Source: Sutcliffiella tianshenii
GTDB lineage: Bacteria; Bacillota; Bacilli; Bacillales; Bacillaceae_I
Direction of reading: 5' to 3'
Assembly: GCF_016908565.1 (NCBI RefSeq)
Contig: NZ_JAFBED010000001.1
Span: 310,001 to 374,000 of the forward strand
Length of the DNA stretch: 64,000 nt
The notes under the pieces were generated by a model that saw nothing but the letters and a program-made list of their open reading frames with translations, searched no databases and was not told the origin of the DNA. Of this stretch, positions 36,307-44,918 are shown one piece after another. How positions within the stretch are numbered: position 1 is the first letter of the stretch; every line of letters starts with the position of its first letter. The position numbers were made by a program, and so were the translations under genes.

Positions 36307-37029
36307 CTATTTGATTTGTTTTTTTATTTTAATTTGCTCCGCAGTTTGTCGTAATGCATCATAAAATTGTTTTGTAATAATCTGAGGCCGTGTAATGGCA
36401 GTGCCCACGACCACCGCATGTGCCCCAATCCTCAATGCCTCCGCCGCTTCTTCCGGCGTCTTTATGTTACCTTCAGCAATGACAGGGACCTTGCTAGCTT
36501 TTGCCAGCTCCTCGATAAGCGGAAGATCTGGTATCAGCCGGTCCTTTGTGTATGGGGTGTAGCTTGATAGGGTGGTTGAGATCATATCAACACCAGCCCA
36601 TCCGGCTGCAATCCCCTCTTCAAAATTTGATACATCCCCCATAATCAGAATGGAGCTCCGTTCCCGTATGTATCGAACCAGCTCCTCGAGACCCTCTCCA
36701 TTAGGTCGAGGCTGTTTTGTAGCGTCCAGTGCGATAATGTCAACCTGGGCATTCATCAACGCATCCAGTTCTTTTTTGGTAGGCGTTATATAGACCGCGG
36801 AATTTTCATAATCCTGTTTGATCAGCCCTATTACGGGGAGGCTCGTAGCAATCTTTATCGCGATAATATCTTCCACTCCGTTTGCCCGGATGGCTGCCGC
36901 TCCTCCCATTTTTGCCGCAACCGCCATCCTGGCCATAATGTCCGGTCCATGCAGCGGTTCGTCCGGCAGAGCCTGGCAGGAGACGATCAACTGCCCTTTC
37001 ATTTTGTCCAATAAGTCTTGTTTCTCCAT
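36307..37029 (-). CDS. nanE: N-acylglucosamine-6-phosphate 2-epimerase NanE
   Basis: 240 residues, a cytoplasmic TIM-barrel enzyme converting N-acetylmannosamine-6-phosphate to N-acetylglucosamine-6-phosphate. Family signatures are strong: IVSCQALPDEPLHGPDIM, GGAAAIRANG, IGLIKQDYENSAVYITPT, ALDATKQPRP, and AEGNIKTPEEA with GAHAVVVGTAITRP. No sialate lyase (NanA) is present nearby. The epimerase therefore probably serves ManNAc units from a polymer rather than sialic acid. The neighbours are a YesL-like gene (52 bp upstream) and the CE7 esterase. Confidence 0.95.
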   Translation of the reverse strand: MEKQDLLDKMKGQLIVSCQALPDEPLHGPDIMARMAVAAKMGGAAAIRANGVEDIIAIKIATSLPVIGLIKQDYENSAVYITPTKKELDALMNAQVDIIALDATKQPRPNGEGLEELVRYIRERSSILIMGDVSNFEEGIAAGWAGVDMISTTLSSYTPYTKDRLIPDLPLIEELAKASKVPVIAEGNIKTPEEAAEALRIGAHAVVVGTAITRPQIITKQFYDALRQTAEQIKIKKQIK

Positions 37030-37080
37030 TTTTTCACATCCTGTATTAAGGTAAGGGTTCTATGCTACTTTCCTGCATGT

Positions 37081-37734
37081 CTAATCCACCGGCTGAAGCT
37101 GGGTTGAAGAAGGTTCAATCGTAAGCGCTTCCACTTTGTTGAAAGCTTTATAGCTGACTAACATGAGGGCATAGGCCATGAAACTGCCTGAAAATAACGG
37201 GATAAGTCCCGGTAGTGCGCGCAAGATCACTCCACCACAACCAAGAATCAACAGAAAGGCTGCTACTACAAGGGGATTCATGAGCATAATAAGAAGCGTG
37301 CTTTTGAAATAATGCCACCATCGAGCCTGGTAATGGACATAAACAGGGAAGAGAAAAACACCAAGAAGCAGATAGATACCGGTCAAAACCCAAAAGAAGT
37401 AATAAAGAATGAGTAACCCGAGATTGGATGGGGATGAAAAGTATAGAATATCGATATACAGGATCACACCTGCTGCCAAGTATGTCACACCCAACAGATT
37501 TGCTTTGATGAACTCCTTTTTGAAGGTGCCGATGAAGATCCTGAAAACCGGTGCATCGGTATTTCCCTTCACCCATTGCCTCACCACGGTGAACATCGCC
37601 ACTGTTGAAGGGAAGAGTCCAAAGACGCCAAGACCCGCTAGGATGAACAAAATCCAAAGCAGATTAAGGTAGGCAAGTCTTGCAAACATCAGGCAAAACT
37701 TATAAAAGCCGTCCATGTAATGATTATTGGACAA
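37081..37734 (-). CDS. DUF624 (YesL-like) membrane protein
   Basis: 217 residues with about five membrane helices. The start LSNNHYMDGFYKFC..FARLAYLNLLWILF and GLFPSTVAMFTVVRQWVKG is diagnostic for the YesL/DUF624 family, which occurs beside LplABC-type sugar importers; its role is unknown. The frame is open to 37842, but GGGAGG 9 bases before a TTG at 37734 fixes the start there and gives the usual family length. It is the first gene behind promoter 37841-37869 and heads the operon running to the ROK kinase. Confidence 0.88.
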   Translation of the reverse strand: MSNNHYMDGFYKFCLMFARLAYLNLLWILFILAGLGVFGLFPSTVAMFTVVRQWVKGNTDAPVFRIFIGTFKKEFIKANLLGVTYLAAGVILYIDILYFSSPSNLGLLILYYFFWVLTGIYLLLGVFLFPVYVHYQARWWHYFKSTLLIMLMNPLVVAAFLLILGCGGVILRALPGLIPLFSGSFMAYALMLVSYKAFNKVEALTIEPSSTQLQPVD

Positions 37735-37840
37735 GGTTAACGCCCTCCCACTGAAATTTTCATGTTGTTTATATTGAATAGATTTACTTTCCGGTGGAGT
37801 TATCCTCCAATTTGTTATTAATATTTTGGAATATACCTCC

Positions 37841-37869
37841 ATAATAACGAGAAGCCCAAAGATTGTAAA
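37841..37869 (-). promoter_or_regulatory. Sigma-A promoter of the glycan operon (YesL-like gene first)
   Basis: On the minus strand TTTACA (37869-37864), 17-bp spacer, TATTAT (37846-37841). The flanks TTTCAGAAT upstream and TATTATGGAG at the -10 recur at a second promoter at 41238-41266, pointing to a common regulator. Confidence 0.82.
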
Positions 37870-37971
37870 GTGTTTATTTTATTTATTCTGAAAATTTACC
37901 AACTAACTTCAAGACCTTTTACAGGACAGCGGTTCTAAGTCCTGAGGGAATAGAACCTACTGGCAGGAAAG

Positions 37972-38016
37972 AAAAAATAAAAAGCAAGCACCCCGCCCTC
38001 CAAGAGCGAGATGCTT
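37972..38016 (-). terminator. Rho-independent terminator after the secreted glycosidase
   Basis: AAGCACCCCGCCC (37986-37998) pairs over its full length with GAGCGAGATGCTT (38004-38016), counting G-U pairs, and is followed on the minus strand by GCTTTTTATTTTTT. Confidence 0.88.
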
Positions 38017-38029
38017 ACTCTTCCACCCG

Positions 38030-40915
38030 TTATAGCAGATCTGCCAAGACCGCAATTATCTCTTGGGCATGTTCCTCACTGATATGCTTTGTGGAATGAT
38101 TGTCGATTTTTTTCATAACTTTATCCACGGCATTCAGGTAAAGCTCCTCTTCTTTCAAGGCTTCTTCTTCTCTTCCCTGAATTTTATGCTCTTCCATTTT
38201 GTCATAATGACGCTCTGCATTGGTAAGTTGGGCAATAAGTGCCGTGCGGATTCCCTTATTTGTCACATATTCTGAAACTAGTTCCTTCGCTTCAGCGATT
38301 GTCTCGTGCACATCCAGGTCCTCCCTAGTCATCGTCACGAGTTTTTCATGTGTGACCATGCCATCAACAAGGACCACCAACTCCACTTCGTTCACCCCAA
38401 GCTCAAGCGGCAATGTAGTGGTGAAGGTGCCATTGCTTTCAACCGCAACTGTCTCGCCATTGATCTTAACGGACGCTTCCCCTGTACCGACAACCTGCAC
38501 CTGTCCACTGAAACTAATCTCATCCTTTTTGAATGTTTTATTTTCATAATCCAGGTAGCCAGTAAGTATTGCAGCACGAACATCATCGCCGACACTATAA
38601 GCATTGGCAACCAGTTGCCTTCTTTCCCTGACACCGGATGCATCTGCAGCCGAGATGACAAAGCCGCCCTGTGGAATGACACTATTGTTGTCCTCCACCT
38701 GCACCCAGCTCCAATTCATCGCCTGTTGTTTATTTACCATCTTTACAACTTTTCCGTTCGCATCAATGACAGCCTCCACTCCCCACTTGTTCGTACCTGT
38801 GGAGTAACCGAAGGATTCACCATAGACATTGATGTTATCCTCATTACGATTTACGTTATAATAATCTCCTCGCACCGCTGTCGATGCATCCCTCGGGTCA
38901 CTGATACCAATCTCGTAATCTTTCACATATTCCACATCATCGATCGATGCCTTGATCACCGGGAAGTTTGCCTGCGAGTAATCAAATATCATCAGACCTG
39001 CAGAGTTCTGCAATCCAGCCTGGAACACTTCTCGCTGCAGCTTAGGCTCCTGATGGTTGGCGAGTGCCATTCCCGCATACACCGGAAGATCCCCGTTCAT
39101 CAGAATGTTACCAAGGGTGATATACTTCTTGACCTCGGCAGCCGTGTCCTGGTACGTCCCGATCATCAGGAAGTCCAGATCCTCCGTATAGCCGAATTGC
39201 GCATAATCATCTGTATAGATTTGGTCATTCGGGAACTTCAGCCTTTCATCATATTCGAAATTCGGGCTTGCCCAGTTGACTCCATTCAAGTAGTACGAAT
39301 CATACCAGGATCCCACGTAAGAAGAAATCTGGACATCCTTCTCACGCTCCGCGTTATAGCCATCCACCACATCACGAAGCTTTGAAGTGAAATTTTTGAT
39401 GACACTTGCACGATACGTAAACCACTCATCGATCAGCGGACCGTCCACTCTTGTATTGCCCTCATACGTGAAAACATCCGCTGGCCAATTTGTCAGCTCT
39501 TTTCCACGCTCTGCAAGGAACTCCTCGAACTGCGATTTGGAGATATCACTGAAATCAGCAAACACATTATCATAGCGTCCCCTGTCGAGAATGACGCCAT
39601 CCACATCATAGTTCTTGATTACTTCTTCAAACGTCTTCAACTGGTAATCGACAACATCCGGGTTAGCCGGGTTAACAAACGCAACAAGGGCACCACTCTG
39701 ACCATATTGACTTTCCCTCAGACGTTTGATTTCTCCTCCGTCTTCAGGACGGTATATCTGCTCCTCCCAATCAAGATGCTCATCCAATACAGCAAACTCA
39801 TTATAGGCAATTGACCCCTCAGCAAAGACATTGGTTGAAGCATGTACCGTCAATCCTAAACTATGGGCATGTGTAATGAATTCCTCCAACAGGTCTAAGT
39901 CAGGATTGGAACCGGCCCTTGAAGGGGCAGTCATCTCACTGACGTACGGCCTGTTTGTCAGATCATTCTTTTTGTAAGAAGCAAACCCCTCCACCCCTTT
40001 GACATCCAGCGCTATTGCCGTCACACCAGCATCCTTTGCAAGGACAAGCATGTCATAAATGCTCTCGGAGGTCTGGAATTTCCGGGCATTGGTCGCTTGA
40101 TCGACCCAAAGGAACACTTCTTTATTCTCTTCCACATAATCCTTGTAAAATACGATAACTGACTCTGTCGCATATTCCGTCCCATTTTTGGAAATCGTCA
40201 AGTCAATATAATTTGTCTTTTCACTCAAGGAATAGCTGTATGAAAAGGTCCCGTCAGCGGCTATTGCCACCTCTTGGCCATTCGCGGTCAAACTATATTC
40301 TTCGCCTTCTTCCAGATTGCGGATACTCCCTGAAAGCTCTGTCACCGGTTCAGTTACCGTGTATAGCGGTTCATTGTCAAGTGTAATGCCAGGTACCAGC
40401 CCATCACCTGTCATAAATTCCGTGATAGGGACCACTTCTCCGTTTTTACGAAGTTTAATCACGTCGCCTTCTGTGAAATTGGTTGCAAGGAATTTACGGA
40501 AATCCTTGTTCGCCCAAGAATCATCCTGAGCCAGCAACACATAGCCACCTTCAGGAATTTCAATCGTCTGCTCCGGCTCCCATACCGGAACCCCCCCATT
40601 CACAGACGGACTCACAACTTGGGTGACCTCATTTCGTTCATTCACCTGTACCGCCACCCACAAACGCTTCACTAAGATTTCACGGGCAAACTCCGATGTA
40701 TACAGCCCGATAAAATCTGCCTTGCCTTCAAAACTCTCATCAATAAAATTGATTTGCTTCATCTTACCAACCGGATCAATTGTCACATCCTCCGGGGCAG
40801 CCTCCACCTCAATCACATCGTCCTCCGAATAGTCAGCCGAAGCCGACAAAGAAGGGATAAGTGAAAATAATAGAATCATAGCAGTCAAAACTTTCATCGT
40901 TTTTTTCCAGAGCAT
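38030..40915 (-). CDS. Secreted family-10-like (GHL10-type) glycosyl hydrolase, multidomain
   Basis: 961 residues with a Sec signal peptide (VLTAMILLFSLIPSLSASA). An N-terminal region of beta type (about 35-270) precedes the catalytic domain (about 275-690) with YDVDGVILDRGRYDN, SSYVGSWYDSYYLNGVNWAS and EDLDFLMIGTYQ, the same blocks as the cytoplasmic paralogue at 28045-29175. After it come a beta domain (FSGQVQVVGTGEASVKINGE) and a C-terminal helical tail resembling a FIMAH-type domain. It probably depolymerises the target glycan outside the cell. AGGTAGG precedes the ATG. Its transcript starts about 316 nt upstream at the promoter 41238-41266, with a cre box in the leader. Confidence 0.85.
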   Translation of the reverse strand: MLWKKTMKVLTAMILLFSLIPSLSASADYSEDDVIEVEAAPEDVTIDPVGKMKQINFIDESFEGKADFIGLYTSEFAREILVKRLWVAVQVNERNEVTQVVSPSVNGGVPVWEPEQTIEIPEGGYVLLAQDDSWANKDFRKFLATNFTEGDVIKLRKNGEVVPITEFMTGDGLVPGITLDNEPLYTVTEPVTELSGSIRNLEEGEEYSLTANGQEVAIAADGTFSYSYSLSEKTNYIDLTISKNGTEYATESVIVFYKDYVEENKEVFLWVDQATNARKFQTSESIYDMLVLAKDAGVTAIALDVKGVEGFASYKKNDLTNRPYVSEMTAPSRAGSNPDLDLLEEFITHAHSLGLTVHASTNVFAEGSIAYNEFAVLDEHLDWEEQIYRPEDGGEIKRLRESQYGQSGALVAFVNPANPDVVDYQLKTFEEVIKNYDVDGVILDRGRYDNVFADFSDISKSQFEEFLAERGKELTNWPADVFTYEGNTRVDGPLIDEWFTYRASVIKNFTSKLRDVVDGYNAEREKDVQISSYVGSWYDSYYLNGVNWASPNFEYDERLKFPNDQIYTDDYAQFGYTEDLDFLMIGTYQDTAAEVKKYITLGNILMNGDLPVYAGMALANHQEPKLQREVFQAGLQNSAGLMIFDYSQANFPVIKASIDDVEYVKDYEIGISDPRDASTAVRGDYYNVNRNEDNINVYGESFGYSTGTNKWGVEAVIDANGKVVKMVNKQQAMNWSWVQVEDNNSVIPQGGFVISAADASGVRERRQLVANAYSVGDDVRAAILTGYLDYENKTFKKDEISFSGQVQVVGTGEASVKINGETVAVESNGTFTTTLPLELGVNEVELVVLVDGMVTHEKLVTMTREDLDVHETIAEAKELVSEYVTNKGIRTALIAQLTNAERHYDKMEEHKIQGREEEALKEEELYLNAVDKVMKKIDNHSTKHISEEHAQEIIAVLADLL

Positions 40916-41059
40916 ACTTTTTTACCTACCTTTTTTCATAGTTTCATAAGGGCTCGAGCAGCAGACAGACCGTCCTAAGCTAATCTCTCATCCTTCACCT
41001 CCGTGTGTCATTATGTAAGGTTGTTTTATGAAAAAGCCTTATTCAGGCGTTCCTCCAAA

Positions 41060-41073
41060 TGTAAACGCTATCA
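41060..41073. promoter_or_regulatory. cre catabolite-repression box
   Basis: TGTAAACGCTATCA matches the cre consensus TGWAANCGNTNWCA at every position. It lies about 145 nt before the secreted glycosidase ATG, downstream of its promoter, so CcpA would block elongation there. Confidence 0.85.
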
Positions 41074-41237
41074 AAAAATTGTTGTGGGACGGGACAGAAT
41101 GTCCAACCGCGGTATGTGAGTTTTCCTGATGCAGGGTGTCAATACCATACTGTAATGGGGGCAATGGAGGAAGTCTGAGTTGCAACAGTTTTTGGAGGAT
41201 TTCTCCTTTTTTATTTACATATATGGAAGATGACTCC

Positions 41238-41266
41238 ATAATAAGAGATAGTCATCCATTTGTAAA
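41238..41266 (-). promoter_or_regulatory. Sigma-A promoter of the secreted glycosidase gene
   Basis: On the minus strand TTTACA (41266-41261), 17-bp spacer, TATTAT (41243-41238). The boxes, the spacing, the following GGAG and the upstream TTTCAGAAT equal those of the promoter at 37841-37869. The remaining part of the gap 40916-41334 holds the leader with the cre box and no gene. Confidence 0.82.
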
Positions 41267-41334
41267 GTTAATAATCTAAAAATTCTGAAACCAGTTCTAA
41301 AGGATTAGATCATGATAATAGCAAAGGAGTGGTA

Positions 41335-42435
41335 ATGAAAATGGAAAAAAATACAGCAGTAACAAAGCATGATCCGAATATGCGACACGGGGAATTGAAC
41401 GGCCACCGCATACTGTGGCATGATCCAAAAGACACACCATTTCAGGTAAACGGCTTTGCCTGGTTTGAGAAAGAAAATAGCTATCGCAGACTACCTAGTC
41501 AGCCAGCATGGGAAATCCGTCAAGCCGTGGATGAATTATCCAACCATACATCAGGCGGCCAAATCCGCTTCAAGACCAACGCCAAAGTCCTCGCAGTCAA
41601 AGTCAAGCTGACAGCCAAAGCCGACATGAGCCATATGCCTGCCTCCGGACAATGCGGCTTCGACTGCTATATCGGAAATCCTGGTAAAAAACATTTTATT
41701 AACATAACAAGATATGACCATACCCAACAGGAATACGAACTCACCTTCTTTGAACGCACAGAAACCACACCCCTGCCCATCACACTGAACTTCCCTCTTT
41801 ACCAAGGTGTGGAAGAAGTGTTGGTAGGCGTAAACCAAGATGCTCAAATTTCACCTCCTCCACCTTATGACAGTCAAAAAAAGATCATCCTATATGGGAC
41901 CTCCATCCTCCAGGGCGGCTGCGCCTCAAGGCCCGGGATGTCATATAGCAATATAATGAGTAGAAAAATAAATTTGGAATTTATCAATCTCGGATTCTCC
42001 GGTAACGGGCAAGGCGACTCTAACCTCGCCAAACTGATCAGCACCATCGAAGATCCCGCCTGCCTCGTCCTTGATTACGAACCGAATTGCATAAGTACTG
42101 AAAAATACAAGGAAACGTTGCCCGCCTTCATCCGTATTTATCGCAAAAAACATCCTTTTATCCCGATAGTGGTGGTTTCGAAATTCCCATATGCCGGTGA
42201 AGCAGTGAATCCACAACTCAAAGTCGACCGGCTGGAACGTTTAGTATTCCAGAAAAACTTAATTCAACAGCTTCAGTCAGATGGAGATCGCAAAATCATC
42301 TTTGTGGACGGCACCGACATGCTCGGAAACCATACCAACGAGGGCACCGTCGATGGTGTCCACCCCAACGACCTTGGGTTTATGGCCATGGCTGAGAAAA
42401 TGTTGGAAGTTTTGCAGGGGGTGCTTGGGGAATAA
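41335..42435 (+). CDS. SGNH/GDSL-family esterase
   Basis: About 366 residues. An N-terminal beta domain (about 30-170) of the kind that precedes some SGNH hydrolases leads to the catalytic domain with block I YGTSILQGG (Ser), GFSGNGQG, and the C-terminal DGVHPNDLGF with Asp and His. No signal peptide. Such enzymes remove acetyl or other acyl groups from sugars. Divergent from the secreted glycosidase gene and thus part of the same glycan locus. AAAGGAG lies 5 bases before the ATG at 41335; a GTG at 41329 and an ATG at 41341 are less likely starts. Confidence 0.85.
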   Translation: MKMEKNTAVTKHDPNMRHGELNGHRILWHDPKDTPFQVNGFAWFEKENSYRRLPSQPAWEIRQAVDELSNHTSGGQIRFKTNAKVLAVKVKLTAKADMSHMPASGQCGFDCYIGNPGKKHFINITRYDHTQQEYELTFFERTETTPLPITLNFPLYQGVEEVLVGVNQDAQISPPPPYDSQKKIILYGTSILQGGCASRPGMSYSNIMSRKINLEFINLGFSGNGQGDSNLAKLISTIEDPACLVLDYEPNCISTEKYKETLPAFIRIYRKKHPFIPIVVVSKFPYAGEAVNPQLKVDRLERLVFQKNLIQQLQSDGDRKIIFVDGTDMLGNHTNEGTVDGVHPNDLGFMAMAEKMLEVLQGVLGE

Positions 42436-42494
42436 AGAAGGGTTTCCTGAGCTAATAAACTCCAAACGGATACTACAGATCGTGAATCCCCTAC

Positions 42495-42586
42495 GTTGAA
42501 AAATCAATCGAATTCGCACAAAAAATTGGATTTACGCTCAAAAACCACTGGGATATGCACAAAAGCTACCTTACCATGCTCTAAAT
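42495..42586. repeat. Second phased GCWCAAAAA array, 20-21 bp period
   Basis: Clear units start at 42516 (GCACAAAAA), 42536 (GCTCAAAAA) and 42557 (GCACAAAAG). Degenerate ones fall in register at 42495 (GTTGAAAAA) and 42578 (GCTCTAAAT). Same unit and period as the array at 12390-12498; the stretch GATTTACGCTCAAAAA-like flank is also shared. Confidence 0.65.
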
Positions 42587-42675
42587 CACAGTCCCGTAGC
42601 CGCACTATCTGACCTGAATGCAAAATGTCCCTTTTCGGATGCGCCAACACTCTTTTGCAACTCTTTTAAATAATG

Positions 42676-42710
42676 GAAATATATCTATTTACAAAATATA
42701 GATATATTTC
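42676..42710. promoter_or_regulatory. 13-bp perfect inverted repeat upstream of the diguanylate cyclase gene
   Basis: GAAATATATCTAT (42676-42688) and ATAGATATATTTC (42698-42710) are exact complements with a 9-bp spacer, which contains TTACA, about 63 bp before the ATG. It could be an operator or a short RNA hairpin. The other bases of 42436-42772 hold the phased array and no gene. Confidence 0.6.
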
Positions 42711-42772
42711 TAATTAATATTTATAATAAAGTAATACATTGCAAAAATAATTGGTAGAAAAGAAGGATACTT

Positions 42773-44758
42773 ATGAGAATAGAAGAGAAATTCCAGTTTT
42801 TCTTTGAACATATGGTAGACATGGTTTTTTTGGTGGAATGGAAGGAAGATAGTTTCTGGTATAAGTATGTGAACGCCTCTGCACAGCAAAAGCTTGTTGT
42901 TGAAATGATAGGAAGAAAGTTGGAAGACGTATTGCCTGCTTCCACCTATGAACTCCTTCACCAGCACTACTCTGTCTGTGTAGAAAAAATGGAGTCGGTC
43001 AGTTATTCGGACCTTAACCTGTTTGTACCGGACATGCCTGCTTCGGAAACTACCTTGACTCCCATTAAAGATGGGGATCACATATACGTGCTTGCCATCA
43101 CAAAAAATGTGAATGAACTGAAGAAAAAAGCCGAAGATTATCTTTTCTTGAACTCCCTTGTAGCAAACACTGTGGATGCAATGATGGTGGTAGATACAAA
43201 TAGCAATATATTAAAAATCAATAATGCCTTTGAAAAACAGTTCGGTTGGACCAAGTCTGAAATGATCGGCAAACACTGGAAGGACTTCCCTTTCTCATCT
43301 GAAAAATTGAAAGCGCAAACAGAAGAAACGATCCGGAAGCTTCAAGACCGTCACTCAGTTATGCCTATGGAAACAATCCGCTTAACGAAAGATGGGCAAA
43401 CCATTCATACCTCTGTCAGCTATTCGCCGATATTCGATAAGGAAGGGAACGTAGCAGCCGTCTCCATGATCTATCGCAACATCCAGCATCTGCGAGAATT
43501 GGAGGCAAAGCTTGCTGAAAGCAAAGATGCTTACAAGTCCCTTTTTTCCTATCATAAAAATGCGATATTGATGATTGACTCAAAAGGTCTTATTACCAAC
43601 GTTAATGATGCATGTGAAGACTTGACCGGATACAAAAAGGAACTGATTGTCGGTGTGGACTTCAAGGAGTATGTGAACAAGGAACTCCGATTGCCGAACG
43701 ACCCAATCCAGCAGGCACTTGATGGGCATGTCACCAGTTATGAAATTGAGTTTCCCCATTTAAAAGGAAACATGCTGTATTTTTATGTGACACATGTCCC
43801 GATCATCATTAAAGGAGCTGTGACAGGTAGCTATATCATTGCACAGGACATAACAGAAAAGAAAGAAATGGAGCGTGCCTTGAAGGATAGTGAAGAAAAA
43901 TTCCGTTTGATAACAGAGCATTCATCCGACCTGATCAAGGTTGTGGATAAGTCTGGTACCGTTTCTTATGCGTCCCCGTCCTATCGGAACCTTCTGGGAA
44001 CGGATTATGAAAAAATGATCGGCAAGTACATGACATACGGTGTCCATGAAATGGATCATGCCTTATTGATGGCCAACCTTCAAAAGCTGCAGGGTACCAA
44101 ACATCCTGTACAGATGGAATTTAGATATCTCGACCAGTCAAATGAGGAGATATGGGTGGAAGTGAACGCGACTTCGATTGCAGGTAATGGGGACTTTGAT
44201 CAGATTGTCCTGACAGGCCGGATCATTTCTGAACGCAAGCAGCTGCAGGAGATGCTCACCTATCAGGCATACCATGACAGTCTCACCAGCCTTCCAAATC
44301 GGCGCCTGCTGGAGCGATCCCTAGAATCAGCTATAGACGATGCAATAAAAAATAATGGAAAACTGGCACTCTTGTTTATGGACTGCGACAACTTCAAGCA
44401 GATAAATGATACATATGGCCACGACCTTGGAGACATGGTTTTAGTAGAGCTCTCAAAACGATTGTCTAAATGTGTCCGCTCGGAGGATACTGTTGCACGA
44501 TTAGGCGGGGATGAATTTGTCATCCTGATTAAACATGTTGAAAACATAGAACATGTGAATAATATGGCCGAGCGGATCCAGACATTCCTGCAAAAACCTT
44601 ATTGGATTGAAGGCAAACAAATAAAGGCTACCACTTCCATCGGAATATCGATTTTCCCAGAAAACGGCACGACCATTAAACAACTCTTCCGAAGAGCCGA
44701 CCAGGCGCTTTACCAGGTCAAAAACAACGGACGCAACGACTACCAATTATTCTCATAA
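42773..44758 (+). CDS. Sensory diguanylate cyclase, four PAS domains and GGDEF
   Basis: 661 residues, cytoplasmic (no membrane span). Four PAS-like modules at about 1-115, 126-240, 250-365 and 370-490 (NTVDAMMVVDTNSNI, YHKNAILMIDSKGLI, EHSSDLIKVVDKSGT) precede a GGDEF domain (about 500-661). The active-site ARLGGDEFVIL is intact and RSED five residues before GGDEF is the inhibitory I-site, so it should make c-di-GMP with product feedback. There is no EAL domain. AGAAGGA precedes the ATG at 42773. A c-di-GMP riboswitch 10 kb away (53336-53420) is a possible reader of its signal. Confidence 0.93.
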   Translation: MRIEEKFQFFFEHMVDMVFLVEWKEDSFWYKYVNASAQQKLVVEMIGRKLEDVLPASTYELLHQHYSVCVEKMESVSYSDLNLFVPDMPASETTLTPIKDGDHIYVLAITKNVNELKKKAEDYLFLNSLVANTVDAMMVVDTNSNILKINNAFEKQFGWTKSEMIGKHWKDFPFSSEKLKAQTEETIRKLQDRHSVMPMETIRLTKDGQTIHTSVSYSPIFDKEGNVAAVSMIYRNIQHLRELEAKLAESKDAYKSLFSYHKNAILMIDSKGLITNVNDACEDLTGYKKELIVGVDFKEYVNKELRLPNDPIQQALDGHVTSYEIEFPHLKGNMLYFYVTHVPIIIKGAVTGSYIIAQDITEKKEMERALKDSEEKFRLITEHSSDLIKVVDKSGTVSYASPSYRNLLGTDYEKMIGKYMTYGVHEMDHALLMANLQKLQGTKHPVQMEFRYLDQSNEEIWVEVNATSIAGNGDFDQIVLTGRIISERKQLQEMLTYQAYHDSLTSLPNRRLLERSLESAIDDAIKNNGKLALLFMDCDNFKQINDTYGHDLGDMVLVELSKRLSKCVRSEDTVARLGGDEFVILIKHVENIEHVNNMAERIQTFLQKPYWIEGKQIKATTSIGISIFPENGTTIKQLFRRADQALYQVKNNGRNDYQLFS

Positions 44759-44759
44759 T

Positions 44760-44795
44760 ACTCCCAAGGGGCCAGACCCCTGTGGGAGTTTTTTA
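44760..44795 (+). terminator. Rho-independent terminator built around the GGGGCCAGACCCC motif
   Basis: ACTCCCA pairs with TGGGAGT (44760-44766, 44783-44789), enclosing GGGGCCAGACCCC (44768-44780), with TTTTTT after it. It shows one of the interspersed motifs used as the top of a terminator stem. Confidence 0.9.
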
Positions 44796-44879
44796 ATAAG
44801 TTTCTTCATATCGAACATAGGGTAACTTTTTAATAGACTAATATATCGGTCAGCAATCACTAAATACTGCATCCAAAAA

Positions 44880-44888
44880 TGTTATACT
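44880..44888 (+). promoter_or_regulatory. Extended -10 promoter of the dehydrogenase gene
   Basis: TGTTATACT is an extended -10 box. A transcription start near 44895 would put the ATG at 44889 outside the mRNA, supporting the start at 44919. No good -35 box. Confidence 0.5.
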
Positions 44889-44918
44889 ATGGAAAAAGCT
44901 ACTGGAGGGATTATGTTA

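Noticed and set aside
38306-39385. 359-codon open frame on the plus strand opposite the secreted glycosidase gene
   Set aside because: Antisense to a clearly conserved catalytic domain, no ribosome binding site, Cys/His/Ile-rich composition typical of shadow frames.
41039-41239. 66-codon minus-strand frame in the leader of the secreted glycosidase
   Set aside because: Its ATG overlaps the -10 box of the promoter, so it would not be in the transcript, and it has no ribosome binding site.
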